A stretch of DNA of 64,000 bases, taken from Candidatus Phycorickettsia trachydisci. GTDB lineage: Bacteria > Pseudomonadota > Alphaproteobacteria > Rickettsiales > Rickettsiaceae. A program made the translations under genes and the position numbers. This document shows, piece by piece, positions 1 through 10,300 of this stretch. Where the stretch lies: assembly GCF_003015145.1 (NCBI RefSeq), contig NZ_CP027845.1, forward strand, positions 1,178,001-1,242,000, in the 5' to 3' direction. The notes under the pieces are model-generated. The model was not told the origin of the DNA, did no database searches, and saw only the letters and a list, made by a program, of their open reading frames with translations. Each line of letters starts with the position of its first letter. Position 1 is the stretch's first letter.

Positions 1-71
1 AGGTTAAAAAAATAACAAGTAAATTTTTTAGGTTTTGTGATATAATTTAATAAATAATTATATGAAAGCCT

Positions 72-572
72 ATGCTTAAAAATACCTTAGAAAATTATTT
101 AGATGATACCGGAGGTTTTGTAAGATTCTTAAATGAATCTATTGAAAACCACGATGGCAATATATACAAATGGATTCAAGGACACTTTTTAAAATCAGAC
201 AATAAAGCAGACCTAAAAACTATCAAATCTTTTTTTGAAGCTGAAAAAATTTTAATATCTGCATACCTTAAAAAAGGAGAACACCAAAAGCTACACACAT
301 TAATAAAAGAATTCATCAACGTAAATGACACAATTACTGCACTTCAAGTAACTATACTAGCTAACCTATTACAGGATGAAAAAAGCTTTATATTGACCAG
401 TCATCCTGCACAACAGACCTTATTCGATATATTTAAAAATTTCGAAGATTTTATTAAAGAACATTCCGAAACTGATAAAAATATGGAACAAGCATGGAGA
501 TTGAGAGAAGAAATTTTAAATGATTTAACAGATCAAGACTTAATAGGCGAAACAGTTGAAGATAAGGGCTGA
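72..572 (+). CDS. Hypothetical protein, probably 3'-truncated by an in-frame stop
   Basis: A 166-residue acidic, helical protein that I do not recognise; no signal peptide or membrane segment is visible. It ends at a TGA (570-572), but the same frame stays open for a further 50 codons to a TAA at 723-725, including a possible restart ATG at 600. This looks like one longer gene interrupted by a single nonsense codon. A Fic C-terminal remnant follows, so the locus appears to be decaying. No function is proposed. Confidence 0.55.
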   Translation: MLKNTLENYLDDTGGFVRFLNESIENHDGNIYKWIQGHFLKSDNKADLKTIKSFFEAEKILISAYLKKGEHQKLHTLIKEFINVNDTITALQVTILANLLQDEKSFILTSHPAQQTLFDIFKNFEDFIKEHSETDKNMEQAWRLREEILNDLTDQDLIGETVEDKG

Positions 573-705
573 TTCACTTTTATCAGTAAAAATATTTTTA
601 TGTCACCATATTTAGATGATGTTATATATTACACCCACTTTCTAGAAGATAGTATTGAGGAAAAAGATTTTAGTAAAATCACTCAACTTCTTACTACACT
701 TCTAA

Positions 706-996
706 TCGAAAAAGGATCTCAATAAAGAGCTCAAAATTATAGTAAGAGAGGATGCAAGCCTCAAGAAAATGAGAGATACCGCAAACCTAGTCTTGGATTT
801 TTTATTTGCAAACCCTATTACTAGTGTGAGTGAAATAAGCAATAATTTAGATAAGGTTTACAATACCATACATAACATTTTAAAAGTATTTATAAAGCTA
901 AATTTTGTATCAGAAAAAATTGTAAACAAAAGAAACAGAATCTACCGCTTTGAGCCTTATCTAAATTTATTAGAAAAAGAGTATGATATCATTTAA
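706..996 (+). pseudogene. C-terminal remnant of a Fic-family protein (winged-helix part)
   Basis: The ORF with a methionine start is 769-996 (75 residues), but the frame is open from 706. The sequence resembles the C-terminal winged-helix tail of Fic/DOC AMP-transferases: a helix-turn-helix (SVSEISNNLDKVYNTIHNIL) followed by the family ending KRNRIYRF-x-x-YLNLLE. The catalytic Fic domain (HxFx(D/E)GNGRxxR) is absent upstream, so only the tail survives. It could still be expressed as a small DNA-binding protein, but a gene remnant is more likely. It ends 33 bp before lolC. Confidence 0.5.
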
Positions 997-1029
997 TCAA
1001 CAAAGCTTTTATAAACATAACAACTATTT

Positions 1030-2250
1030 ATGAACCTAAACTTCGTACTAAAAATAGCCTTCCGATATTTCTTCCCAAAAGCAGGAGATAGGTTCATTTC
1101 TTTCGTATCTGCCTTCTCTTTAGTAGGCACAACAATTGGAGTAGCTGCCCTAATTATCGTTATGTCCATCATGAACGGCTTTCATAATGAGCTAATTAGA
1201 TGCACCGTAGGTACTAATGGTCATATTGTATTACAAGGAGATGATCCCGAATATTTAAAAGATAAAGTAGCAAGATATAAATTTGTAACCGGTATAGGTT
1301 TTACAATAGAAGGACAAGGCCTATTATCTACTCCAGATCATAACACTGGTGTTATGGTAAAAGGCTTAAGCGAAAGTGATTTTATCTTAAAAAAACAATT
1401 ATCTAAAAATCTATCAAAACAAGCTAAAACCTTAAATGATCCTAACACAGTCCTTTTAGGCAAAGAACTAGCCATAAATCTTGGTTTAAAGACAGGAGAC
1501 GCTGTAACGCTACTTGTACCAGAAACAAGAGCATCAATTTTCGGCTCATTACCTAAATCAAAAGAACTAAAAGTAGCAGGAATTATATCTAGTGGCCTTA
1601 GCGAATACGATGCTGCAAATATAATTATCCCAATTGAAACAGCTCAAAAGGTATTTGACAGACCTAAAATGCTTGAAATATATACCGATAATCCTGACCA
1701 AGTAGATGCTTATACAAAAATTTTACAGCAAGACTTAGTCGGCCACATAGATTCAATTAGTAACTGGAAAATTACAAACAAAAGTATACTTTCTGCACTA
1801 AAGATAGAGAAAACAGCTATGGGCATGGTCTTGAGCCTTATAATCATGGTCGCATCTTTCAATATTATCTCAAGCCTTTTCATGCTAGTAAAAAACAAAA
1901 GTAAAGATATTGCTATCTTAAGGACTATTGGAGCATCTAAAAATTCCATAATGCTGATCTTTATGCTCAGCGGTTCCATGCTAGGTATCATAGGCACTTT
2001 TGCCGGGATCGTCATAGCCATTCCAATCATACGCAATATCGAAGGTATACGTCACTTTCTAGAGTACTTTACCGGCATTCCTATCTTTGACTCAGCCATT
2101 TACTTTCTCTACACCTTACCAGCTCAAATTGAGACCTCTGATGTTATACTAGTCAGCAGCATATCCTTAGGCATCAGCTTTTTAGCTACAATATATCCAG
2201 CTTATCGAGCAGCAAACTTGAACCCTGTAGAAATCTTGCGACATGAGTAA
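1030..2250 (+). CDS. lolC: LolC/LolE-family lipoprotein-releasing ABC transporter permease
   Basis: A 406-residue inner-membrane permease. In Lol systems two such subunits work with the LolD ATPase to hand outer-membrane lipoproteins to the carrier LolA. The family layout is clear: one N-terminal transmembrane segment around residues 22-45 (FISFVSAFSLVGTTIGVAAL), a periplasmic domain of about 220 residues, then three C-terminal membrane segments from about residue 265, ending in the FtsX-like tail YPAYRAANLNPVEILRHE. Length is normal for the family. No lolD is adjacent. Alphaproteobacteria often have only one LolC/E-type gene, so the choice of C rather than E is arbitrary. Confidence 0.9.
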   Translation: MNLNFVLKIAFRYFFPKAGDRFISFVSAFSLVGTTIGVAALIIVMSIMNGFHNELIRCTVGTNGHIVLQGDDPEYLKDKVARYKFVTGIGFTIEGQGLLSTPDHNTGVMVKGLSESDFILKKQLSKNLSKQAKTLNDPNTVLLGKELAINLGLKTGDAVTLLVPETRASIFGSLPKSKELKVAGIISSGLSEYDAANIIIPIETAQKVFDRPKMLEIYTDNPDQVDAYTKILQQDLVGHIDSISNWKITNKSILSALKIEKTAMGMVLSLIIMVASFNIISSLFMLVKNKSKDIAILRTIGASKNSIMLIFMLSGSMLGIIGTFAGIVIAIPIIRNIEGIRHFLEYFTGIPIFDSAIYFLYTLPAQIETSDVILVSSISLGISFLATIYPAYRAANLNPVEILRHE

Positions 2251-2291
2251 AACAATCCCAAAGTTAGAAAGCATATGCAAAAAAAGCTTAT

Positions 2292-2591
2292 CTACTCGTA
2301 AGCACTGTCATGATCTACAAAGAGATTCAGTATGACCAAATATTCACCATCTCTATATGCAGTGCCTCTATATTTTTTTGAAAATCTAAAAGAATACAAG
2401 TTATTACCCCTGGCAGTCCTTTTAGAAGTGATTAATTCCCATTTGATCCCTTTATCGATGTATAAGGCTTCCCAGCTTAATTGCGAGATTTTTTTAAGAG
2501 TATTTAATATAGCTCTCTGCTCAACTTTCTCCAATCCAAAAAGAGACTGTTGAAAAGCTGGATAATTCATGTCTAAAAGTATTCTAGACAT
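2292..2591 (-). CDS. RelE/ParE-fold toxin of a type II toxin-antitoxin pair
   Basis: A 99-residue basic protein with the RelE/ParE pattern: N-terminal helical pair, a central GIKWELI strand, then LYSFRFSKKYRGTAYRDG and a last strand LVILNLFVDHDSAYE. RelE-type members cut mRNA on the ribosome, ParE-type members poison gyrase; the sequence does not tell me which. Its start overlaps the 3' end of the upstream antitoxin gene by 8 bp, which is typical for translationally coupled TA operons. It appears intact. Confidence 0.7.
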   Translation of the reverse strand: MSRILLDMNYPAFQQSLFGLEKVEQRAILNTLKKISQLSWEALYIDKGIKWELITSKRTARGNNLYSFRFSKKYRGTAYRDGEYLVILNLFVDHDSAYE

Positions 2592-2853
2592 CTTTTGCTA
2601 ATTTATTTATTAACTCAGTTAGGTTAGTCTCTTTTCTAGAAGCACTTTCAGCCCACTTTATAGCTTGATCTAATTTTTCAATATTATTTTGGGTATAGAG
2701 CCATAGCTCATTATCAGGAATAAATTTTCCAGGCTTGATTATCAAAGTCCCATCCGAAAGTCTAGAAATCTGTATTTGCTTTTCAGCATATTCCTTACCT
2801 AAAGAAACTTGACCGTTTTTACCAACATGTTTAATCTGAGTATTACTTAGCAT
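2584..2853 (-). CDS. AbrB/MazE-like antitoxin
   Basis: An 89-residue protein placed before, and overlapping, the RelE-like toxin gene on the minus strand. The N-terminus (IKHVGKNGQVSLGKEYAEKQ, then LIIKPGKFI) resembles the swapped-hairpin AbrB/SpoVT DNA-binding fold of MazE-type antitoxins, and the helical C-terminus would wrap the toxin. Such proteins normally repress their own promoter; the AT-rich region just upstream (2854-2940) is the likely operator but I see no clear palindrome there. Assignment rests on this pattern and on gene order. Confidence 0.6.
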   Translation of the reverse strand: MLSNTQIKHVGKNGQVSLGKEYAEKQIQISRLSDGTLIIKPGKFIPDNELWLYTQNNIEKLDQAIKWAESASRKETNLTELINKLAKDV

Positions 2854-3040
2854 AAATTACCTATATTCCTATATTAGGATATTACTACATTAGGAAAATA
2901 ATGTCAAGCTTAGAGTATTTTACTTAATAATATAATAGATAAACTGTCTCAAATTTACTCATTTTCATAGTTGTCTTCTACGGCATTAAAACCTTTAAGA
3001 TGTATTGATTAAAAGTAGCTGAGCTAATTTTAAAATGCTT

Positions 3041-3460
3041 TTAAGCCCTCAAAAACCTAATATCCCCCTGCTCTGCCCAAGATAAAATTCTTTGATCACG
3101 CGTAATCAAGGTAGCACCATAAACCTTTGTTGTTGCCACAATAATTCTATCTGCCGGATCTCCTTGAAATTCATCCGTCAATAAAACGCCCTCAGAAGCT
3201 ATCTCCGATGATATATCCTTAACAATCAAACCTGGTACATTAGTTATTGCAGCTAAAAAGTTCTTAACAGGCTGATAAATATTTATCCTTTTCTTAAATT
3301 TGAGCATGGATATTTCCCATAGAGAAATAGAGCAAACAATTAACTTACTTTCCTTCTGAGCAGAAGATATTACCCCCCTTACCTTTTCTGATAATTCTTC
3401 AGGTTTTAAAAGTGACCAAAGTAAAACGTGAGTATCTAAAACTATCATATTACTATTCAT
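3041..3460 (-). CDS. vapC: PIN-domain ribonuclease toxin (VapC-like)
   Basis: A PIN-domain toxin of about 139 residues. Acidic metal-binding positions are visible: the first Asp in MIVLDTHVLLW, Glu in SLWEISML, and the Asp pair of GDPADRIIVATT. I chose the start at 3460 because its ATG overlaps the antitoxin stop (ATGAATAG); a longer frame opens at 3481. VapC proteins cleave specific RNAs, often initiator tRNA or rRNA. A truncated near-copy lies at 20751-20950, so this TA module has been duplicated within the window. Confidence 0.85.
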   Translation of the reverse strand: MNSNMIVLDTHVLLWSLLKPEELSEKVRGVISSAQKESKLIVCSISLWEISMLKFKKRINIYQPVKNFLAAITNVPGLIVKDISSEIASEGVLLTDEFQGDPADRIIVATTKVYGATLITRDQRILSWAEQGDIRFLRA

Positions 3461-3695
3461 TTTCAGCAGACCATTCTTCATTTATAGCTTCTATTAAATC
3501 AGATTTAATTTCAGCTTTTTCTTTTAACATACCAAATATAGAACTTATTTCTTCTTCTAATTTTTTTAACGAGATTACTTTAGCTACAGGTTTGTCTCTT
3601 TTAGTGATGATGATTTCATTTTGGTCACGCTGAAGCTGGTCAATTATTTCTAAGCAGTGAGCTTTAAATTGGCTTATACCTATTGTAGTAGACAT
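3453..3695 (-). CDS. Phd/YefM-family antitoxin
   Basis: An 80-residue antitoxin. The N-terminal Phd/YefM fold is clear: TTIGISQFKAHCLEIIDQL, then EIIITKRDKPVAKVISL. It neutralises the overlapping PIN-domain toxin and is expected to autorepress. I take the ATG at 3695 (MSTTIG), which matches where Phd proteins start; an ATG three codons upstream at 3704 is also possible. A degraded copy of this gene is at 16266-16407. Confidence 0.8.
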   Translation of the reverse strand: MSTTIGISQFKAHCLEIIDQLQRDQNEIIITKRDKPVAKVISLKKLEEEISSIFGMLKEKAEIKSDLIEAINEEWSAENE

Positions 3696-3704
3696 ATAGT
3701 GCAT

Positions 3705-4041
3705 ATTATAAGTTAAACTATAGTATTAATATAATTTGATCAGTTATATTAGTCAAGCAAGTTAATATTAAATTAATTGACTATGTTAAGGTTTTAATTA
3801 CTCATATAAACTAAATATAATATTATTATACAATTAGCCAGCTATTTTTTACTTGATCACTAATTATAGTCATAATTTAGCAAAACGTCCATACAAAAAA
3901 CGTTCGTTTTTCTTGTTACCTCACTTTTAACACTAATAAGGACCCAAAAGTGTCAGAAAAACAGTTATAGTAAACTACACAATATTCTGTTACACTGTTT
4001 ATGTTTTCTTACACTTTTTTTGATAGGTTAGTAAAATCAAT
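3705..4041. promoter_or_regulatory. AT-rich divergent intergenic region with an AAACGNNCGTTT palindrome
   Basis: This 337-bp gap separates the leftward TA operon from the rightward resolvase. It contains a near-perfect palindrome at 3896-3911 (AAAAACGTTCGTTTTT). The same core AAACGNNCGTTT stands before two other resolvase genes here (25254-25265, 51602-51613) and in a degraded copy of this region (16528-16539). It probably holds the divergent promoters and part of a resolvase res site. The function is inferred from position only. Confidence 0.45.
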
Positions 4042-4665
4042 ATGTTAATAGGTTATATAAGAGTCTCTAAAACTGACGGAAGTCAAACTTTAGATCTTCA
4101 ACGAGACGCAATGATAAATGCCGGCGTATCCCCCGATAGAATATATGAAGATCTTGCATCAGGTAGATTTGATGATAGACCAGGACTCAACTCCTGTCTC
4201 AAAGCCCTACAACCAGGCAATACTTTAGTAGTCTGGAAGCTTGATCGATTAGGACGTAACTTAAAACATCTGATAAATACGGTTGAAGATTTAAAAAACA
4301 GAGACATAAGTTTTAAAGTACTAGCAGGCCAAGGAGCTCAAATAGACACAACAACACCCCAAGGTAAACTTATGTTCGGTATGTTTGCAGCCTTGGCAGA
4401 ATTCGAGCGTGAGCTTATAATAGAGCGTACTAAAGCAGGATTAGCTGCAGCCAGAGCAAGAGGCAGAAAAGGAGGCAGACCACGCAAAATGGATGCAACT
4501 ACCTTAAACCTAGCAAGCATAGCTATGCAAAACAAAGAGTCAGTAGCTAGAGAGGTCGCAAAACGACTTAATATTACCACCACTACCCTCTATCATTATG
4601 TTAATAGCGATGGCAGTCTTAAAGAAGCTGGCACCCTACTCTTAAACAAAACTAGAGATAGTTAA
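4042..4665 (+). CDS. tnpR: Serine recombinase / Tn3-type resolvase
   Basis: A 207-residue small serine recombinase. The catalytic N-terminus is intact (GYIRVSKTDGSQ, nucleophile Ser9), as are the conserved VVWKLDRLGR, LTTPQGKLMFGMFAALAEFERELI-type segment and a C-terminal helix-turn-helix after the GRKGGRPRK linker. Resolvases of this kind resolve cointegrates of Tn3-family transposons at a res site, usually just upstream. No tnpA is adjacent here: the divergent neighbour is a TA operon instead. It is clearly related to, but more divergent than, the tnpR at 25283 and the remnants at 44209 and 51122. Confidence 0.9.
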   Translation: MLIGYIRVSKTDGSQTLDLQRDAMINAGVSPDRIYEDLASGRFDDRPGLNSCLKALQPGNTLVVWKLDRLGRNLKHLINTVEDLKNRDISFKVLAGQGAQIDTTTPQGKLMFGMFAALAEFERELIIERTKAGLAAARARGRKGGRPRKMDATTLNLASIAMQNKESVAREVAKRLNITTTTLYHYVNSDGSLKEAGTLLLNKTRDS

Positions 4666-4861
4666 AATTTTTCTTAAGACCAAAAATGGCTATGATTGGA
4701 TTGCAAAAGAGAGAAAGGAATTATGAATTACAGTCATCAAATAAGTGCTTAATTACTTTATCATTTCTTAAAACATAAATCTTGATAATTAAATATTCAT
4801 GTTTAGAAACTTATAATTTTATGATATACTTAATGTAATAGTACTAAATAAGGGTTCATGT

Positions 4862-5215
4862 ATGCCAAATAATCATAATCCAGAAAATCAAGAACAGAAA
4901 ATTCAAGAAGAAATTGATGACAAAACTAAAAAGCAGATTGAAGCATTGATGAAGCAAATTAAGGATTTATTTCAAAGCTCTAAACACCTTGAGGCTTTTA
5001 AAATACTAGTAAAAATAAGTACCGGCGAGATAGAAACTGATCTCACAACAGATGATATACCATTAGTACAAGATAAATATGGCATTAAGTCCATATATCA
5101 CCAACTATTGGATGATAAACTCATTACAGAAGCTAATGACTTTGGTAGTCGCTGCAAGACTTTAGGATGGGATAAGAGTTTCCATTATGAATTCTTAGGT
5201 AGTGATGAAACATAA
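4862..5215 (+). CDS. Hypothetical protein, first gene of a coupled pair
   Basis: A 117-residue, charged, probably helical protein with a Lys/Glu/Gln-rich N-terminus. I recognise no family. The start is preceded by AAGGG, a plausible ribosome binding site. Its TAA stop overlaps the ATG of the next gene (TAATG at 5213-5217), so the two are probably translated together. Given the surrounding effector-like genes, a small chaperone or partner for the larger downstream product is possible, but nothing in the sequence shows that. Confidence 0.6.
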   Translation: MPNNHNPENQEQKIQEEIDDKTKKQIEALMKQIKDLFQSSKHLEAFKILVKISTGEIETDLTTDDIPLVQDKYGIKSIYHQLLDDKLITEANDFGSRCKTLGWDKSFHYEFLGSDET

Positions 5216-7002
5216 TGGAGTGTATAGATAGTTCAGATGATGAAGAGGAATTACTAATAAGTAAAATTAGGAAAGTTGGCTATTTTCATTATATCGCAAA
5301 CGAACTTATAGATATTGCAGGCATTTGCAAAATGCAAGATCCAGATTTTGTTTTTGATTATAGAATAGGTGTAGCATTACAACATCTCGCTGATAGGTTC
5401 TTTCGTCATACAGAAGTAGGTGAGCAATACAAATTATTGAAAACAGAGCATATAAACGTAGATGCAGAGATTTGTAATCAATTTATCAAAAATGCTAGAT
5501 CATTTTTTACGAAACAATCGGATTTGCTCTCAATTGATCCATCTACTAAAGACGAAGAAATTATCCAATTATTTAATCATCTCTTTACTGATAGAGTAAC
5601 TTTAACTTCAAAGATTAAAGTAATAAGTCCATCAGAGAATTATAAAACAAAGCTACTGCAGAAAATATCTCAGGATTCAAGTTTTGTATCAGCAATAAAG
5701 GCTGCTTTTCCTTTAAGGACTTTAAGTTTAATACAATCATCCAATGCTACAAACGCTGCCGAGGTTCTCGCTTTTTGTAAGCTAATTAATAGATATATAA
5801 AGAATGAATTAAAAGTAATAATATCTACCTCTCAAGATTCTACGGAAGTAGATAAATCTATCCAAATACAATTTAAAACCCAACACATTACAGATCTAAA
5901 TGAATCTTGGATATTAAGACCCAGCAGTAAGAAAGCACAAAACAAAATAGCAAGCCTAGGAAACTATAGCGACATTTTTGAATATATTACTCAAGATACT
6001 AAAAAAAGTATAATTAGTAGTATATTTGACCTACTGTTAAACAAGGAAACCTTAAACGTAACAGATGATAGCATTCAACAAACTGATAAACTCACTCAGC
6101 TGCTCTTCATATCTGAATTAGCAAGAAATAAAGCTGCTGTATTTACAATATTAATGTTTTTAGATCTGCTAGAAAGCAAAGATATAAGCCAAAAACATGT
6201 AAAAAATAAATTAATTGATTTATTTCCAATGGCACTAAAAGGAGCTATGCAGTCTTCAAGAGATTTAATCAATGAACCGTTACTAGAAAATACTCATTCT
6301 ATGGATTTTAATCACGAAGACCAAACACACATTAACCTATTAAAAGCACAAGGCACAATATGTCGCTCTCATAATGAAGGGCTAATGAAAGTCAGGAACT
6401 TAATCATTGTGGCAAATAAAGATTTGCATGATACTATGAGTATTGAAGATATTTTAGAGTATTTAACAGATTGTAAAGAATTTTTAACTTTGCCTTTATC
6501 TGGTGAAATCGAATCTTTAACAATGCAGTATAAAGAAGTATTAGGACAAGGAACATTAGAACAGAAAAAAGTATCTTTAAACAACTATTTTCCAGAAAAA
6601 ACAACTGAAATTGATAGCGCCAATGGCAACAGAGGTATAACAAAATTAATAACAAAGTTATTTTACAGTAAAGTCAACATTATTTTGGCTGAGTTTGGAA
6701 CTTCAAAAGAACTAATTAAGCAATTGAACTGCAAGATAATAGAATCTCTAAAGGGACTTTACAATTATAGCCTTCAAATGTACGGAATAAAAGGATTTGC
6801 AGAAGAACTTATTTCAGCCGAGAAAAGCGATGAGGAAAATTTAAAAAGCTTAAAAAGAGAGAATGAAGATTTAGAAGGAATAGAAAGTAAAATTGCCAAA
6901 AGCGAAGCTATGTCAGATGTACACAATACAGTTTTTGACCAAAGCCGGCAAGAAGACGATATTACAACATACGCTATGGGCTCTGGATCTCATTTAGATT
7001 AG
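5215..7002 (+). CDS. Hypothetical 595-residue helical protein
   Basis: A large soluble protein rich in Ser, Lys, Asn and Ile, with no signal peptide, no membrane segment and no motif I recognise. The C-terminal 70 residues (EENLKSLKRENEDLEGIESK onward) look like a coiled coil with a polar tail. It is translationally coupled to the 117-residue gene before it. The size, composition and position next to a giant ankyrin effector-like gene suggest a host-directed protein, but this is only inference. Confidence 0.6.
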   Translation: MECIDSSDDEEELLISKIRKVGYFHYIANELIDIAGICKMQDPDFVFDYRIGVALQHLADRFFRHTEVGEQYKLLKTEHINVDAEICNQFIKNARSFFTKQSDLLSIDPSTKDEEIIQLFNHLFTDRVTLTSKIKVISPSENYKTKLLQKISQDSSFVSAIKAAFPLRTLSLIQSSNATNAAEVLAFCKLINRYIKNELKVIISTSQDSTEVDKSIQIQFKTQHITDLNESWILRPSSKKAQNKIASLGNYSDIFEYITQDTKKSIISSIFDLLLNKETLNVTDDSIQQTDKLTQLLFISELARNKAAVFTILMFLDLLESKDISQKHVKNKLIDLFPMALKGAMQSSRDLINEPLLENTHSMDFNHEDQTHINLLKAQGTICRSHNEGLMKVRNLIIVANKDLHDTMSIEDILEYLTDCKEFLTLPLSGEIESLTMQYKEVLGQGTLEQKKVSLNNYFPEKTTEIDSANGNRGITKLITKLFYSKVNIILAEFGTSKELIKQLNCKIIESLKGLYNYSLQMYGIKGFAEELISAEKSDEENLKSLKRENEDLEGIESKIAKSEAMSDVHNTVFDQSRQEDDITTYAMGSGSHLD

Positions 7003-7320
7003 TAGCATAACTATGAAACTATACTATTATTGTACAGTTGCAAGTAACTACAAATTCTGCGCAATAAATATTAAAAGGAAGAATTTTGTGTACAAAAATT
7101 GTACACAACAAAATTTTATATAAAATTGTACTAAATGGAACGAAGGCATTTTGAGATTCTATTTTTTAAACTAATCAATCTTAGTCATCAAAAGTAAATT
7201 TATTAAAATTTTAATTTTAACTTTATTAATTAGCTGCTATCATTTAAATATATTTATGCTCTAAGACAGGAAACTAGCCGTAATAAGATTTTAGTTAACT
7301 CTCAAAATAGCAAGGATCAT
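7003..7320. promoter_or_regulatory. Upstream region of the giant gene with a GTGTACAA palindrome
   Basis: This 318-bp gap contains an 8-bp inverted repeat with a 3-bp spacer at 7088-7106 (GTGTACAA-AAA-TTGTACAC), enlarged by flanking AATTTTG/CAAAATT arms. It is followed by TTTTATATAAAAT, which could be a -10 region. This is a candidate operator for the gene starting at 7321, whose ATG is preceded by a good AAGGA Shine-Dalgarno. I see no coding sequence here. Confidence 0.4.
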
Positions 7321-10300
7321 ATGGAAGAAGCAAAAAGACACTCCTCACCTCATTTTGTAGAGCACCCATCCCGCCAAGATGACTTCAGAACTATAATTAG
7401 AGAGCAAAATAACAAGTTAATCAAAGCTATAGACAACTCTGATTACCAAGAGATCTCACAAGTTATAAGTTTTATCCAAAAAGAAATTGGAAGAATTGAA
7501 CAAGCATTAGACAGACAGAGATCTGAAGGTACATTACAGCGTCATAAAAGTATTTTTTTAGTAGGAGCTACTGGCTCTGGTAAAAGTACTTTACTTAATT
7601 ATCTTGCAGGCAAAACATTAATTTATAAATACGAAAAGGAAGGAGATCAGGTGAAAAGGTTTCTAACTCCTAAAGACAATAGTATAGTGTTAGTAAGTGA
7701 TGGTTATGGCTCTACTACATATATACCAAACATTCGAACCTTAGATTCACCAGATTTTCAAGGCGTTACATTTATTGATTTTGCAGGAGATTTTGATAGC
7801 ATAGGCGTAGTAGGCGAAATCATTAACTCAGCAATAAGAAAGCTTGTAGCTAATAAACTCACAGGAGAAATGAAGCTTGTGTTTTTATGCCCTCAAAGCA
7901 ATTTAGGCCCAGCAGGTCAATATGGTAGATTTTTTGCTGAAGGATTAGAAGCTCTTTCTAGTTTTATCGGTAACCTCGAAGATTTTAAAGATAACATAGC
8001 ATTAGTTATTTCTCACGCTAATCGCACTAGTAATACTACTATAGAAATTAAAACTCAAACAAAAGAACGTCTTGGAGACACTTATTATAAATCTAAAGCT
8101 TTATTGAGCTATCTAATAGACAATGATAAAATCAAGGTATTTTGTAAGCCGGAAGAAACACAAAGCTGGTTTAGCTTTGGAAACTGCGAATATACTGCTC
8201 CCGAATGGATTCCTAATCAAAAAGAGGAACTTATTGAACTTATAAATACCAAACTAGCATATAAAAACATAAGTGATATATCCGGCTTTAATTTTTCTTT
8301 TTCCCCTAAGATAGGAGAAATAATGTCTCAAGTTAGTAAAATTATCAAAGATAAGATTAATGAGATTTTAGAAAGTAAGATAAGTGATATAATAGGACAG
8401 AGGTTTAAAGAACAAAAAGCTTCTGGTCAACAAGATAAATTTCCGAAATTTATAGAAGAACTAGAAAAGTTTACTATATCCCTTATCAAATCAGAAACAA
8501 CGATAAAAAAATGTATAGAAGATTTTAATGAAGCTTTTCCAGATAACGAAGTAGAAATAGCTCTTTTTAATGAATTAATCAAAAATTTGAAATTCACAAC
8601 ACAATTTGCTAGCGATCAAGAAAATGCCACACAAAGATCTTGGAAAGTAGAGATTGATCACCTTTTCCGTAATCATCATGAGGCAGATTTATTTATTACT
8701 GCAAATCATAAAATTCCAAGTATAGAAAAAGAGATCGTTAATACCTTAAAACTTTATGCATCAAACTATAGACAATATATAGAGATCAAACCAGATAAAA
8801 TAGAAGAATTTGTCAAATCTTTAGATGAATTAACTAGTCAAGAATCTACATTAGATGAGTACATTAATAAGCTCAATCAAAATAAGTTTTTACCAAAAAT
8901 AAAAGTTGAACAATTTCTCAACTTATCTGCAGAATTGGAAACAGCAGCCAAAAAGATTAACAAACCTGAGATATGCTCAAAACCTTGGGGAAAAGAACTC
9001 ATTGAAATTTTTAATCTAATTAAAGCTGATATAGAAAAAGTCTATGAAATAGATCAACAAGTTAAATTTAAGCAAGAAGGAGAAGAAGCGACTTATCTAG
9101 GTTACTGCGTTAAGATATCAGATGTTCAAAATAAAATCAAAAATAGAACCAACAGCAGGGGAGTTGAAGAAAGCAAAGGAGATCAAAAAATAAACCAACC
9201 AAATCAAGTTAAACATCTAAGGATTTTTGCACTTAGCGAGATTATTTTAGATACTGATCTGATCATGCCAGGTTGTGATGTTACTATCTTAGCCCCTACA
9301 TGGAATATCCAAGGGAACTATACGATTGACCTAAAAGGAGAAGATGGGAAAGAACATACTGACCACGAAAAAGAAAGCTTAAATGGTAAAGCAGGAGGTA
9401 ATGGAGGGAACTTTTTCGGCATTGGTGAAAAGTTTATTAATCCAAGAAATTTAACTATAAATGTCGATGGAGGAAAAGGTGGCCCAGGACAAAAAGGAAG
9501 TGATGGTGATAAAGGAGAAGACCTTTCACATGGTACAACTAACGATACAACACACTTGCTTAGTTGGCTCCAATATATTAGCGATAATACAGATATTATA
9601 TATGGTAGCGAGTTTCAGAAGTTTATTGCAGATAAACTAGGCCAGCCTAAACATCAACAGATTTTCAATAAACTTAAGGCTAAATGGAATAATATAGTAA
9701 ATGTAATACTAAGCGAAAATGTTAATATAAAACCTGATGAACAGGCTAGTAATCTCGAACAATTTATTAAAGTTGCAATTCAAGCTTTTAATGAAGATAA
9801 CAAACCTGATACACATAGACATAGCTCCGTAAAAAACTTTGTAAATCGATTCAAGAAACACCCGAGCCAAAAACAGTTAAATAGTGAGCTCACCAAATTA
9901 AGTGAAGAGATTTTGAAGGATCAAACATCATCAGACTATAATCACCCTAGCATAGGTGGCAATGGAGGTCCCGGTGGTCAAGGGGGAGTTGGAGGCAAGG
10001 CAGGTACATGCAAGGTTATTGGCCTTAATACTAAGGTAAAAGTTAAAGGCAGCATCAAATCAGGGGAAAATGGACCTTATGGTGATCAAGGAGCCTTTGG
10101 AAAAGGAGGCACCATTACTCTTGAGGTAACAAGTATCAAGCCCACCCCATGCTGTCCATTAGGAAAACAATCTACGCAAACCCAAACATACACGTTAAAA
10201 GCACCTTCAGGAATTATGCCTTATGCAAATAATTTAACATTTCAAGCACCTTTAGACTCTGCCCAAGCTCCTAACCTAAGAATAAGCTTACTGGATTACG

